Shown here in pieces: positions 15,385-24,494 of a stretch of DNA of 64,000 nucleotides. A program made the position numbers and the translations under genes. Position 1 is the first letter of the stretch, and every line of letters begins with the position of its first letter. Source of the DNA: Adlercreutzia sp. ZJ304 (GTDB taxonomy: Bacteria > Actinomycetota > Coriobacteriia > Coriobacteriales > Eggerthellaceae); contig NZ_JAAKEG010000001.1 of assembly GCF_011039075.1 (NCBI RefSeq), positions 124,001 to 188,000 of the forward strand, read 5' to 3'. Under the pieces are notes generated by a model. That model saw only the letters and a list, made by a program, of their open reading frames with translations, ran no database searches and was not told the origin of the DNA.

Positions 15385-18234
15385 CTATCTAGAACAGTAG
15401 TGCCTGAAGTCACAGTTCTTACACAACTTGTAGTCTTTCGCCTTTGTCGAGTAGTCCTTGGCTAGTGCTTTGTGTGCCACCTCGTCAAATGTTTCCACTG
15501 TTCTCGCAATGGAAACCTCGTCCTTAGGGTAGCTCACCGTGGGCACGCCGTTTTCTTCGCCCGTGAAGTACACGTGCAGCTTGCTCACCTTGTAGTCGGT
15601 CTTTTCCTCAATTAGGTGCGCATACATCTGCAACTGTTCTCGGTATCGCTTCAGCTTGTCAGCACCCTTATACATGTCAGGCTTGCGTTCCGCCTTGAAA
15701 TCCACAAGCTCCACGGTATCGCCCTCGCCGCGCACAAGATCTATCTTGCCCACTATTATGTAGTCGGGCTTCACCAGGCTCACAGGCACTTCCGCCTCGC
15801 GTATAAAATCCCACCTTCCACGCTGGTTTTCCATATACCGTGCCACCTGCTTCCTGGCAGCCTCCTTCTGAGGCTCTGCCAGATAAGCATGCTCACTCTT
15901 AGAAAGCGTCTCGTAGTTGGCGTTAAACCAAGCATCCATGTTCTCGGGCGTGATGGTGTCCGCCTCGCCGCGCAGTGCCGCCTTATGCATATCCTCTATG
16001 GTCTGATGCACCACCGACCCGAAGAGCGTATACGCGTTGCTGCCGTAAGTAAACTCCAACTCGTTATGGAACTTGTACTGCAACGAGCACCCCTCATACA
16101 CGGCAATATGCGAAGTAAACGAGAGCATGGCTTTGAGGTTCTGTTCTTTGATCGCACTTACCTGAAGCTCCCGTGAAGCAGTCAGCGCATGCGGCTCGCA
16201 CGCTGGCAACTCCTCAAATGCCGCCTCGAAGCACTTCGTAGGTTTTGCGGCGGTCGTCACTACCAACACGTCCTGAGCACGAGAAAACGCCGTGTAATAG
16301 AGCCGCCAAAAGTCGAAGTACTTGATGTCTTCTGTTGGCTCAAATTCGGCTCGCTTGCCGTAAACGTCTATTATTCCCTGAATAAACTCGGCTTGTGAGT
16401 TCTTTCGCGGTGTCGCATTGGTGGTGTCAACCACCACAACAGGAAACTCCATCCCCTTTGACTGATGAATGGTCATAAACGACACGCATCCGCTAGGCAC
16501 GTACTCAGTCTCGTCCTCAAACTCACCGATACCTCCGCGCCACATGAACTTGAGGTACATGTCAAACAACCTGTCCAGCTCCTTCTCCAAATACTTAGGA
16601 GAAAGAAAGCTCACATGGTGCAGATACTCGTACCGCGCAAAAACACTGGTAAGAAGAGACAAGTTATGCAAGGGCCTCAGGTCATAAACGCCAGCACGAG
16701 TATCGGTGTCCAAAATCGTCCTAAATGGCTCAAACGCAAACAACTCGTAAATCAAATCAAGAAACCCGTGGTCTGCGTTCTCAGATAAGGTGTGATGTTC
16801 CTTCCCTCGTCGGCTCACATAGGCTCTCAGCTCGCGCGCCTCATCCGTAGCGATGTAGCTGTTTGCAGCCTCTATGCAACCATCCAAGTAACTCAGATAC
16901 TGCTCGTCAATGTACTCGAATTTCCTATCAACCACTTTCACCAACAGCCCAGGGAATAAAAACAGCATAAGCCCCAAAGCCAACTTGATTTCCTCGCGGT
17001 CAAAAAACTCGTTCGACCGCGGCGAGTACACGTTAATGCCTGCAGTAGCGAAATCCTCAGCAAGCCCACGCACGCGATCGCTCTTTACAGACTTAAACAG
17101 AAACGCCACCTGATTGTAGTCCTCAATCTTTCCGCTTTCCTTTAGCTCGCGGACTAAATTTATGAGATGTTCGCTCCAATCCGAATCCTCTCCGCCAATC
17201 ACGCTCACAATACTCGCATCGCTCACTTTAGAACGCACGGCTCTCAGGTGTTTCTCGTGCCTAAATCCAGCCCAATCGAACTTGAACTTTCTACCTTCGG
17301 TCTTTGTCATCCAGTGATCGTAGAACCCAACTATCTCTGGCCGCGACCTATAGTTCACATCCAGATGCACCACTTCGCAGTTCTTGAACTGGCTCGGAAA
17401 CTGAATGATATTCCTGATAGTCGCACCTCGAAAGCGATACAGACCTTGGTCGTCGTCGCCAACGACGCAGAGATTCTCGTTATCCGCCGATAACATAAGC
17501 GCAAACTGTTCTTGGATGTAGTTCGTGTCCTGATACTCATCCACCATAACGTAGCTGATGCGGTTGCGCACCTCGCTCAAAAGCCCTGGATTGTCCTGCA
17601 GCATTCGGTAGCATTCATACTGAATCTTCGCAAAATCCAGCCAGTTGTTATCTTCCAGAAGCTCGTTATACAGACTTACAGCCTCAGCGATAGCTTTGAT
17701 ACTGTCGTCATCGTCTTCAAGGAGAGCATTCGCATCAATAAGTTCTTCGGATAAGTTGTTGGCCCATTTTGGGATTTCCGCTGATTGGTCCCAAACACCT
17801 CTACTGGCAGGCAGTGCTTCAAAGTGAGGTAACTGACGAAACCTCCAAAAGTTCCTAAAAACGAGGTACTGTTGATCGAAGTCATCGATAATACGATAGT
17901 TCTTCTTCAACGTGGAATACTCTATATTCTCGCTGATAATCCGCATACAGACCGAATGAAACGTGCCTATATACATATCTTCTGGGTTTATCTGTATGTC
18001 AAGTTCGGTAAGCTTGTTTGATATGCGGGTTATAAGCTCTTTGGCAGCCTTTTCCGTAAAGGTAACCACCATGATCTGCTTCGGGTCAACATGCTTCTCG
18101 GTGATAAGGTAAACAACACGTGTAACCAAAGTATAAGTCTTGCCAGTACCTGGTCCAGCGATTATAAGCAGTGGACCATCAGTGGTGGTTATGGCTTTGA
18201 TTTGGCTATTATTGGCATTTCCGAAGTCGAACAT
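15385..18234 (-). CDS. UvrD/PcrA-type SF1 helicase fused to a Cas4-like [4Fe-4S] nuclease domain
   Basis: The 949-residue protein has Walker A AGPGTGKT (residues 26-33), motif II VDEYQDT and further SF1A motifs (GDDDQGLYRFRG, MTIHQSKGMEFPVV). Its last 230 residues form a RecB/Cas4-type PD-(D/E)XK domain: an early cysteine in YEGCSLQYKF, catalytic GKIDLV...ELVDFKA, and terminal CKNCDFRHYC, which together make a four-cysteine iron-sulfur set as in AddB and Cas4. An in-frame TAG directly before the ATG fixes the start. It heads the operon, which is unusual for a plain type III system, so I infer that it processes or unwinds invading DNA with Mod and Res. Confidence 0.85.
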   Translation of the reverse strand: MFDFGNANNSQIKAITTTDGPLLIIAGPGTGKTYTLVTRVVYLITEKHVDPKQIMVVTFTEKAAKELITRISNKLTELDIQINPEDMYIGTFHSVCMRIISENIEYSTLKKNYRIIDDFDQQYLVFRNFWRFRQLPHFEALPASRGVWDQSAEIPKWANNLSEELIDANALLEDDDDSIKAIAEAVSLYNELLEDNNWLDFAKIQYECYRMLQDNPGLLSEVRNRISYVMVDEYQDTNYIQEQFALMLSADNENLCVVGDDDQGLYRFRGATIRNIIQFPSQFKNCEVVHLDVNYRSRPEIVGFYDHWMTKTEGRKFKFDWAGFRHEKHLRAVRSKVSDASIVSVIGGEDSDWSEHLINLVRELKESGKIEDYNQVAFLFKSVKSDRVRGLAEDFATAGINVYSPRSNEFFDREEIKLALGLMLFLFPGLLVKVVDRKFEYIDEQYLSYLDGCIEAANSYIATDEARELRAYVSRRGKEHHTLSENADHGFLDLIYELFAFEPFRTILDTDTRAGVYDLRPLHNLSLLTSVFARYEYLHHVSFLSPKYLEKELDRLFDMYLKFMWRGGIGEFEDETEYVPSGCVSFMTIHQSKGMEFPVVVVDTTNATPRKNSQAEFIQGIIDVYGKRAEFEPTEDIKYFDFWRLYYTAFSRAQDVLVVTTAAKPTKCFEAAFEELPACEPHALTASRELQVSAIKEQNLKAMLSFTSHIAVYEGCSLQYKFHNELEFTYGSNAYTLFGSVVHQTIEDMHKAALRGEADTITPENMDAWFNANYETLSKSEHAYLAEPQKEAARKQVARYMENQRGRWDFIREAEVPVSLVKPDYIIVGKIDLVRGEGDTVELVDFKAERKPDMYKGADKLKRYREQLQMYAHLIEEKTDYKVSKLHVYFTGEENGVPTVSYPKDEVSIARTVETFDEVAHKALAKDYSTKAKDYKLCKNCDFRHYCSR

Positions 18235-18560
18235 CTACAGAACGTCTCGTTTCCTGGTGGATTTGAACTCAGCATTTTTCATTATCTCAAAGAACTTCTG
18301 CCTGAATGACCCGCGCAACGGTCTGCCACGGTAAAATTACCACAGCAACAACCAAATGGTATGTTCCTAAAAGAACAAAAGCCCCGTCCGAAAACGAGGT
18401 TCACAAGGCTCAGTATGAAAATATGTGCGCTTTACACTAGCGCCAGATACTTCTCGCCTCCAGCTACATCTAAGCTGCCAGACCTTATCATTCGTGCAAG
18501 TACAAGTATCGGTATGGAGGTCATTTTCCTCTTGAATCGGTGTTTTGCGGGATGAGGTGT
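18235..18560. other. Upstream region of the defence operon, no gene supported
   Basis: I see no convincing gene here. The 34 codons in frame before the UvrD start (ending KNAEFKSTRKRDVL, then TAG) may be a leader or a remnant. At about 18478-18549 the plus strand carries a short frame (LPDLIIRASTSIG..., FLLNRCF) that matches a segment of the broken membrane ORF at 1231-1617. The operon promoter should lie between 18240 and 18400 but no clear boxes stand out. Confidence 0.4.
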
Positions 18561-18885
18561 CAACACCCCGGACGCTAGATTACGATTCAACTCATCCGCA
18601 TACTAGTTCAAAAAAGTTAGAAAAATGGTCAAAACTTCCAGCTTTCCATGGTCATAGCGCCACATAGCTAACTTGAATTGTGGATGACACTGGGCAAACA
18701 GGGTTCTCCAATTCTATTTTGATTCGTAATTGGCGTAATTTGGCATTATAGACTGTGGAAAGTCGGAAGTTTTGACCATTTTTCGCCTAAAAAGTGACGG
18801 AGGCAACACACGGTCTGGTTTGGTCAGAGTTCCACAACAGCACTCCTTGCCCCTTTGCGATGGACTGAGCCTTACACACTTTTCT
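18561..18885 (+). repeat. Partial IS1249/IS256-like element, copy A
   Basis: About 325 bases match the reverse complement of 40363-40690 with roughly 18 differences. It contains an internal imperfect 29-bp inverted repeat (18620-18648 and 18756-18784), and its right end, ACACACTTTTCTGCC, resembles the IS end at 40.36 kb. One frame ends in a transposase-tail-like block (GLVWSEFHNSTP) but has several stops. It is a decayed mobile-element fragment with no coding function. Confidence 0.75.
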
Positions 18886-18970
18886 GCCTCCCCCTGCTTT
18901 GCTTTTGCAAGCTTCCGCACAGTGAGCATTAACTCTCATTAACCCAAATCTTACCAGCTGCAAGTGGCAA

Positions 18971-19000
18971 GAAAAAAGTCAGAGCGCATAACGCTCTGAC
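18971..19000 (-). terminator. tRNA-Val terminator
   Basis: A 9-bp stem GTCAGAGCG/CGCTCTGAC is followed on the minus strand by TTTTTTC. It lies 12 bases past the tRNA 3' end. Confidence 0.85.
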
Positions 19001-19011
19001 CTGCTAATTTC

Positions 19012-19086
19012 TGGTGGTCGCTACAGGATTTGAACCTGTGACCCCCGCCGTGTGAAGGCGATGCTCTCCCGCTGAGCCAAGCGACC
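19012..19086 (-). tRNA. tRNA-Val (anticodon CAC)
   Basis: The minus strand folds as a 75-base cloverleaf: acceptor GGTCGCT/AGCGACC, D-arm GGCTCAGCGGGAGAGC, anticodon stem TCGCC/GGCGG with loop TTCACAC (anticodon CAC, reading GUG Val), and T-arm with GGTTCAAATCC. Discriminator A and CCA are encoded. Its 3' half is duplicated at 9334-9382, marking it as the integration site of the neighbouring island. Confidence 0.95.
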
Positions 19087-19099
19087 GAATCGACGATTT

Positions 19100-19128
19100 A
19101 TTATACTGTTACAAAGCGCAGGCTTCAA
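19100..19128 (-). promoter_or_regulatory. tRNA-Val promoter
   Basis: On the minus strand TTGAAG (19128-19123) and TATAAT (19105-19100) are separated by 17 bases. This is a near-consensus vegetative promoter 14 bases before the tRNA 5' end. Confidence 0.8.
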
Positions 19129-19133
19129 GAGAT

Positions 19134-19149
19134 TGTTCGCAAGCGAACA
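19134..19149. promoter_or_regulatory. Perfect palindrome between tRNA-Val and trpS
   Basis: TGTTCGC-AA-GCGAACA is a perfect 16-base dyad in the divergent region. It could be an operator or the stem of a trpS leader. It is not the actinobacterial LexA box, whose half-sites are in the opposite order. Confidence 0.35.
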
Positions 19150-19233
19150 TGCGGAATGACTGTGGCTAGCATAGCCGCCAGTTGTTTCGCTTAAATGCAT
19201 GCGTGCAAAACAAAGACGAAACGGAGTTAATCA

Positions 19234-20286
19234 ATGGCAAGCGATTCGCAAACATTTTTGGCACAAAAAGCTATGAGTGATAAGGTCAAGGTAGAGCTGT
19301 CTGAAAACCCATCCAAATTCACCATGCTAACAGGGGATAGACCAACAGGGCGACTGCACTTAGGGCATTATTTTGGAACCATAGTAGAACGCGTGCGGCT
19401 GCAAAATGCCGGCATTAAAACGAACGTCGTTATAGCCGATTACCAAGTTATAACTGACCGCGACACTACCGAGCACATCGCCGACAATGTAATAAATATG
19501 GTTATTGATTATCTGGCATGCGGAATAGACCCTGCGCGCACAATGATTTTCACACATTCTTCGGTGCCGTCACTAAATCAGCTAATGCTTCCGTTTTTGT
19601 CGCTTGTCAGCGAAGCTGAACTTTTGCGCAATCCCACAGTGAAGGCCGAGCAAGAGGCATCGGGTCACGCTCTTACGGGGCTTTTGCTTACATATCCGGT
19701 ACATCAAGCCTGCGACATTCTGTTCTGCAAAGGCAACATAGTACCCGTTGGTCGCGATCAGCTTCCTCATATAGAACAGACGCGCCAAATTGCCAGACGC
19801 TTTAACGAACGCTATGCCAACGTGTTCCCAGAGCCGGTGGGTCTGCTTACGGAAAGTGTGCTTTTGCCGGGTTTGGATGGCAGAAAGATGTCTAAAAGCT
19901 ACGGAAATGCCATTTCACTTTGCGCGACCGAGGAAGAAACGGCAAAACTTATTAAGAAAGCCAAGACCGACAGCGAACGCAATATAACATTTGACCCAGA
20001 GGCGCGCCCGGGTGTTAGTGCGCTGCTAACTACAGCTGCGCTTACTACAGGGCGTACTGAAGAAGATATTGCCGCCGAAATAGGCGACAGTGGCGCAGGC
20101 GCACTAAAGGCATACGTTACCGAAAGTGTGAATTCGTACTTAGCACCAATTCGCCAGCGCAGGCGCGAACTTGAGCAAGACATTCCATACATTAAAGATG
20201 TGTTAGCGCAGGGCAACAAACAAGCTAACGATATAGCAAAAGCAACGCTTGATGAAGTGCGCGAAGCTATGGGGATGCTCTACTGA
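19234..20286 (+). CDS. trpS: Tryptophanyl-tRNA synthetase
   Basis: The 350-residue class I synthetase charges tRNA-Trp. It has the HIGH-type motif as TGDRPTGRLHLGHYFG (about residues 31-46) and the KMSKS loop as GRKMSKSYGN (about residues 213-222). Length matches bacterial TrpRS. A GGAGTTAATCA Shine-Dalgarno region precedes the ATG. Its stop overlaps the fumarase alpha start by one base, so the three following genes may share the transcript. No T-box-like leader is evident. Confidence 0.95.
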   Translation: MASDSQTFLAQKAMSDKVKVELSENPSKFTMLTGDRPTGRLHLGHYFGTIVERVRLQNAGIKTNVVIADYQVITDRDTTEHIADNVINMVIDYLACGIDPARTMIFTHSSVPSLNQLMLPFLSLVSEAELLRNPTVKAEQEASGHALTGLLLTYPVHQACDILFCKGNIVPVGRDQLPHIEQTRQIARRFNERYANVFPEPVGLLTESVLLPGLDGRKMSKSYGNAISLCATEEETAKLIKKAKTDSERNITFDPEARPGVSALLTTAALTTGRTEEDIAAEIGDSGAGALKAYVTESVNSYLAPIRQRRRELEQDIPYIKDVLAQGNKQANDIAKATLDEVREAMGMLY

Positions 20287-21176
20287 TGGGTGTCTCAAGT
20301 TCGCCGAATGCGCTTAATTCTAGCTTGGTGGCGCGTGCTGTGTATGCAGCCATACGCGAGTGTGCATCTACGTTGCGCCCCGATGTGCTTGAGGCTATAC
20401 GTGCGTCGTGGCTGTCCTCAAAAGATGCTGGTGCCGACTCGCGTCAAACAAGCGTGCTTCATGCCATAATAGAAAACGCGCTTATTGCCGAGCGCGATAA
20501 TGTTCCCATATGCCAAGACACCGGAACGGTTTGGGTGTGCTTGGAAGTGGGTGAGGAACTTTCTGTGCCGGGAGGCGTGTTTCGCGAAGTTAACGATGCG
20601 GTGGCGCGCGCCTACGAGGATGGAAAGTTGCGCATGAGTGTTGTGCGCGATGCCTTGTTTGATCGCTCAAATACGAACAACAATACGCCGGCATTTTGCG
20701 AGCTGCGTATAGTGCCCGGCTCGGGTGCGCTTCTTCATGTGTTGCTAAAAGGCGGCGGTTCCGACAATGCGTCGCGTGTATGTATGTTGTCGCCCGACGC
20801 TGGCGCTAGCGGTGTCGCGCAAGTGGTTATAAATTGCGTGCGCGAAAAAGCGGCTAATGCGTGCCCGCCGCTTGTGGTGGGTGTTGGTGTTGGCGCAACG
20901 TTTGACAAGGTGGCAGGCATGTCAAAACATGCGCTGCTTCGTCCTATAGGGTCGCCTGCACAAAGCGACGAAGCTGCTGCATTCGAAAGCGAACTTCTTG
21001 GCACAATAAATGCGTGTGGCATAGGTCCTGCTGCTTTGGGGGGCACACCCACGGCGCTAGCGGTGCATCTTGAAACAGCTCCATGCCATATTGCTGCACT
21101 TCCGGTAGCTGTAAATATGGGGTGCTGCGCTATGCGTTCAGCCACAATAGACTTAATGAAAGCCGACATAATATGA
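20286..21176 (+). CDS. Class I fumarate hydratase / tartrate dehydratase alpha subunit
   Basis: The 296-residue protein has the family cysteine motif PICQDTGT (about residue 79), the KGGGSDNASRVCMLSPDAG block and GVGVGATFDKVAGMSKHAL, all typical of the alpha half of the oxygen-sensitive [4Fe-4S] hydratases. These enzymes interconvert fumarate and malate, or dehydrate L-tartrate. The beta half follows with a 4-base ATGA overlap. Fumarate is the more likely substrate in an anaerobe with fumarate respiration, but sequence alone does not exclude tartrate. Confidence 0.88.
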   Translation: MGVSSSPNALNSSLVARAVYAAIRECASTLRPDVLEAIRASWLSSKDAGADSRQTSVLHAIIENALIAERDNVPICQDTGTVWVCLEVGEELSVPGGVFREVNDAVARAYEDGKLRMSVVRDALFDRSNTNNNTPAFCELRIVPGSGALLHVLLKGGGSDNASRVCMLSPDAGASGVAQVVINCVREKAANACPPLVVGVGVGATFDKVAGMSKHALLRPIGSPAQSDEAAAFESELLGTINACGIGPAALGGTPTALAVHLETAPCHIAALPVAVNMGCCAMRSATIDLMKADII

Positions 21177-21721
21177 CCTCTCCTATAAAACTGCAACTGC
21201 CGCTGGCGCATGAAGAGCTGGCGCACCTTAGTGCTGGTGATGAGGTATTGCTAAGTGGCAATATCTACACCATGCGCGATGCCGGGCATAAAAGGTGTAT
21301 GGAATATTTGGAAGAGCACGGCAAGTTGCCGTTTAACCTAGCGGGGCAAACCCTGTTTTATGCAGGTCCTACTCCGCCTGCTGCCGGTAGACCTATAGGA
21401 GCTGTCGGACCCACAACGGCTTCCAGAATGGATTTTGCCACTCCTGCACTAATGCGCGCGGGAATAGTTGCCACCATAGGCAAAGGCAAGAGAAGCGAAG
21501 AGGTGGTGCGCGCATGTAAAGAGACGGGGGCGGTCTATTTTGCTGCGATTGGCGGCATTGCAGCGCTTTTGGCTGAATGTGTGCATGCATCTGAACTAAT
21601 TGCTTGGGAAGATCTTGGTACCGAAGCTCTGCGAAAGCTGGAAGTGGTAAATTTTCCCGTTTATGTTGAAATAGATACAAAAGGCAACGATTTGTATCGC
21701 AATATAGAATCGGAGTCTTGA
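21173..21721 (+). CDS. Class I fumarate hydratase / tartrate dehydratase beta subunit
   Basis: The 182-residue protein has the beta-domain signatures LSGNIYTMRDAGHKR, FYAGPTPPAAGRPIGAVGPT, GKG and YFAAIGGIAALLA. It completes the active site with the alpha subunit. I place the start at 21173, where ATG overlaps the alpha stop (ATGA), because the family begins near this point; the longer frame to 21083 would lie inside the alpha gene. It probably works in the reductive branch of the citric acid cycle. Confidence 0.9.
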   Translation: MTSPIKLQLPLAHEELAHLSAGDEVLLSGNIYTMRDAGHKRCMEYLEEHGKLPFNLAGQTLFYAGPTPPAAGRPIGAVGPTTASRMDFATPALMRAGIVATIGKGKRSEEVVRACKETGAVYFAAIGGIAALLAECVHASELIAWEDLGTEALRKLEVVNFPVYVEIDTKGNDLYRNIESES

Positions 21722-21727
21722 TTACCG

Positions 21728-23752
21728 GTGATAATGCAGGTTGAGCATATATCAAAAACCTATCCTAGCCGTACTTTATTTAGCGATGTTACATTTCGGC
21801 TCGAACAGGGCGATCGCCTTGCGCTTGTTGGTCCTAATGGGGCTGGTAAAACTACGCTTTTGCGAATTATAACTGGGCAAATTGATGCAGATGAAGGTCG
21901 AGTTATATTTGCACGAGGGGCGCGTGTAGGCTATTTAGAGCAAGAAGCTATAGAGATGGGCAATGATGCCGTTTTTGATGAGGTCATGTCGGCTCAGTCC
22001 GAAGTTATGGAAGCCGAGAAGCGCCTTCGCGAATTAGAGGAAGCACTAGGCGATAGTCCAAGCGAAGCGCAATTAGCTGCTGCTGGGCGTGCGCGTGATG
22101 CATTTGAAATGATGGGCGGCTATACGCTGGAAGCTAAGGTGCGCGCGGTATTATTCGGTTTGGGCTTTGGCGAGGCAGATATGACTCGCAGTGTTAGTGA
22201 ATTTTCTGGCGGCTGGCAAATGCGAATAGCGCTGGCAAAATTGTTAGTGCGCAACCCCGAAGTTCTACTTTTAGACGAGCCTACGAATCATTTAGATTTA
22301 GAGTCGGTGAAATGGCTAGAGGGTTTTTTGCGCTCATATGAAGGAACCGTTATTGTTGTTAGTCACGATAGAGCTTTCATGGACAACATGGTTGATCGTG
22401 TGGCTGAAATAGCTAATGGCTGCGTTGCGCTTTATAAGGGCAACTATTCAGCCTATATGAAGGCGCGCGAAGAGGCGCTAGAGCGGCTTCGAATAGAAAA
22501 ACAAAAGCAAGATGAAGAAATAGAGAAACTAGAGGCGTTTGTAGAACGTTTTCGCTATAAAGCAACGAAAGCCAAGCAGGCGCAAGACAGGCTTCGCAAA
22601 TTAGAGCGCATAAAGGAAAATCGTATAGTTTTGCCAGATGAGCAGAAGCATGTGCATTTCAATTTTAAACAGCCACCCCGCACGGGCGAAGAAGTGGTGC
22701 GTGCAGAAGGACTTGTGAAGCGCTACGACACTTGCGCGGTATACGATGGCATAGATTTCAACTTGTGGCGTGGCGACAAGGTGGCGCTTGTTGGACCGAA
22801 TGGAGCCGGGAAATCTACTTTATTGAAGATGGTAGCAGGCGCAATATCGCCAGATGCTGGCACTATAGAGTATGGTGTAAATGTTAGCCTGACGTATTAT
22901 GCGCAGCATCAATTAGAAGAATTACATGCGGGAAATACTGTGTTTGAAGAGCTCGATCGCGCTGCGGGTGCGTGGAGTATTTCGCAGGTAAGATCGCTTT
23001 TGGGTGCATTTTTATTCCGCGGAGATGATGTGGATAAGAAGGTATCGGTGCTTTCGGGCGGAGAGAAAAGCCGTCTCGCTTTGGCTAAGATGCTGGTTTC
23101 GCCAAGTCCGCTGCTTTGTCTAGACGAGCCTACTAATCATTTAGATATATCTAGTGTAGATGTGTTAGAACAGGCGCTTCAAGCGTTTGAGGGTACTTTG
23201 CTTTTCATAACGCACGATAGGCATTTGATACGCAGCGTCGCCAACCGGATAGTAGAGGTAAAAGATGGCAAACTTAGCGATTATGCCGGCGATTACGATT
23301 ACTATCTTTACAAATCTGGACAATTAGACGGAAGCGATATTAGCGGAAATTCCATAGTAGACGAATTATTTGCAGATGAATTGCCGCCAGAAAAGTCAAA
23401 AGCAACCGCTTCAAAAGAAAGTACTTCCGCGCAAAAAGGTAGTGCGCCAAAAACTAAGGAACAAAAGCGCATGGAAGCCGAGGCTAGAAATAGGGCTCAT
23501 GCTGCAACCAAAGAGATTAGAAAGAAAATAGCTGCGCTAGATTCTAGGCTTGCGCAATATAGTGCGCGTATGGCAGAGTTGCTAGAGTTAATGGCAGACC
23601 CAGATTTTTATATGAAAGAACAAGGTGCAGCAGATGCTATAGCAGAACATGCAGACTTGAAGCGCAAAATAGAGTCCGCTGAAGCGGATTGGTTTGAACT
23701 AAATGAACAATTGGAAGCCGAATTAGCAAAACAGGAAAAACGTGTAGGATAA
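21728..23752 (+). CDS. ABC-F family ATPase (Uup/EttA-like)
   Basis: The 674-residue soluble protein has two ABC domains, with Walker [10 protein letters not shown] (about residue 36) and GPNGAGKST (about 358), signatures FSGGWQMR and LSGGEKSR, Walker [13 protein letters not shown] and [13 protein letters not shown] charged linker of about 80 residues joins them. The C-terminal 130 residues form a Lys/Glu-rich coiled coil. It has no membrane domain. ABC-F proteins act on the ribosome or on DNA rather than in transport. The GTG at 21728 has GGAG 11 bases upstream; the ATG at 21734 is an alternative. Confidence 0.9.
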   Translation: MIMQVEHISKTYPSRTLFSDVTFRLEQGDRLALVGPNGAGKTTLLRIITGQIDADEGRVIFARGARVGYLEQEAIEMGNDAVFDEVMSAQSEVMEAEKRLRELEEALGDSPSEAQLAAAGRARDAFEMMGGYTLEAKVRAVLFGLGFGEADMTRSVSEFSGGWQMRIALAKLLVRNPEVLLLDEPTNHLDLESVKWLEGFLRSYEGTVIVVSHDRAFMDNMVDRVAEIANGCVALYKGNYSAYMKAREEALERLRIEKQKQDEEIEKLEAFVERFRYKATKAKQAQDRLRKLERIKENRIVLPDEQKHVHFNFKQPPRTGEEVVRAEGLVKRYDTCAVYDGIDFNLWRGDKVALVGPNGAGKSTLLKMVAGAISPDAGTIEYGVNVSLTYYAQHQLEELHAGNTVFEELDRAAGAWSISQVRSLLGAFLFRGDDVDKKVSVLSGGEKSRLALAKMLVSPSPLLCLDEPTNHLDISSVDVLEQALQAFEGTLLFITHDRHLIRSVANRIVEVKDGKLSDYAGDYDYYLYKSGQLDGSDISGNSIVDELFADELPPEKSKATASKESTSAQKGSAPKTKEQKRMEAEARNRAHAATKEIRKKIAALDSRLAQYSARMAELLELMADPDFYMKEQGAADAIAEHADLKRKIESAEADWFELNEQLEAELAKQEKRVG

Positions 23753-23810
23753 CTATGAGCTCTGCGTTTTGGTCTTCAATTTGTGCGGTAGTCGGTTAAA
23801 CTATGAAACT

Positions 23811-24491
23811 ATGAATACCGAAATAATAGCCTATTACATATGTGCAATTTTATGTTTTGTTCCGGCACTTGTTGTACATGAAGTGTCGCATGGTTTTGCA
23901 GCGTACAAGTTGGGCGATCCTACGGCGAAGCGCGCGGGGCGCTTATCGCTAAATCCGCTCAAGCATATCGACCCATTTGGTACTGTCATTCTGCCTCTAA
24001 TTCTTATGATAATGAATTGGCCAATTTTTGGTTATGCGAAACCCGTGCCGTACAATCCCAGCTATTTCAAAGACCCGCGTAAAGGCGACTTTATAACGGG
24101 TATTGCCGGTCCTCTATCAAATCTGTGCATGGCACTTATTGCGGCGGCTATAGCGTGGGCGCTTTATGATATGTGGCCCATTCTCGCGCAAAGCGCCATT
24201 GGGTATTACTTTTACTACATGTTCCTACCCATGTTTTGCCTTATAAATTTATATCTGATGTTTTTCAATTTAATACCCATACCTCCACTCGATGGATCTT
24301 CCATCATTGCGCTTTTTATACCGGTGAAGTGGCTTCCAAAATGGTATTCCATACAGCATTATGCTTTCCCGATATTCATGCTGTGTGTCATAGCTATGCC
24401 ATATCTATTCCACTTCAATCCATTTTCGTGGTACTTAGATGTTACTGCTGGTAATTTGGCTAATCTGATTTTCCCGTTCAGGATTTCATAG
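23811..24491 (+). CDS. Site-2 protease-like membrane metalloprotease (M50)
   Basis: The 226-residue membrane protein carries the zinc motif HEVSHG in its first transmembrane region (about residue 24) and the second ligand region NLIPIPPLDGSS (about residues 157-168). Several hydrophobic segments match the compact S2P/SREBF fold, which cuts substrates inside the membrane. I use the ATG at 23811; upstream residues in the frame are not family-like. It lies 3 bases before scpA, a common arrangement in Gram-positive genomes. Confidence 0.88.
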   Translation: MNTEIIAYYICAILCFVPALVVHEVSHGFAAYKLGDPTAKRAGRLSLNPLKHIDPFGTVILPLILMIMNWPIFGYAKPVPYNPSYFKDPRKGDFITGIAGPLSNLCMALIAAAIAWALYDMWPILAQSAIGYYFYYMFLPMFCLINLYLMFFNLIPIPPLDGSSIIALFIPVKWLPKWYSIQHYAFPIFMLCVIAMPYLFHFNPFSWYLDVTAGNLANLIFPFRIS

Positions 24492-24494
24492 CAC

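Larger units (their letters stand above)
9334..19056. mobile_element. Genomic island in tRNA-Val carrying a restriction/defence operon
   Basis: Two 49-bp direct repeats of the tRNA-Val 3' half (9334-9382 and 19008-19056) bound about 9.7 kb. The segment carries a four-gene defence operon, a frameshifted HEAT-repeat gene and a partial IS copy. Each repeat has its own downstream terminator, as expected if the island brought a new tRNA end. No intact integrase is visible between the repeats, so the island is probably fixed unless an integrase acts in trans. Codon choice by eye (AAG, CTC, ATC-rich) differs from the ATA-rich core genes after 19.2 kb. Confidence 0.8.

Noticed and set aside
18561-18885. 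The 325-bp repeat as a novel regulatory RNA
   Set aside because: The copy at 40.4 kb is joined to IS1249-like transposase sequence and IS256-type ends, so a mobile-element origin explains it better.
18714-18929. 71-codon minus-strand ORF (MLTVRKLAKAKQGEA...)
   Set aside because: It lies across the IS remnant. A matching frame exists in copy B, but the two copies differ too little to show coding selection, and no protein family fits.
19134-19149. LexA/SOS box
   Set aside because: The half-sites are GTTC...GAAC, the reverse of the actinobacterial GAAC...GTTC arrangement.
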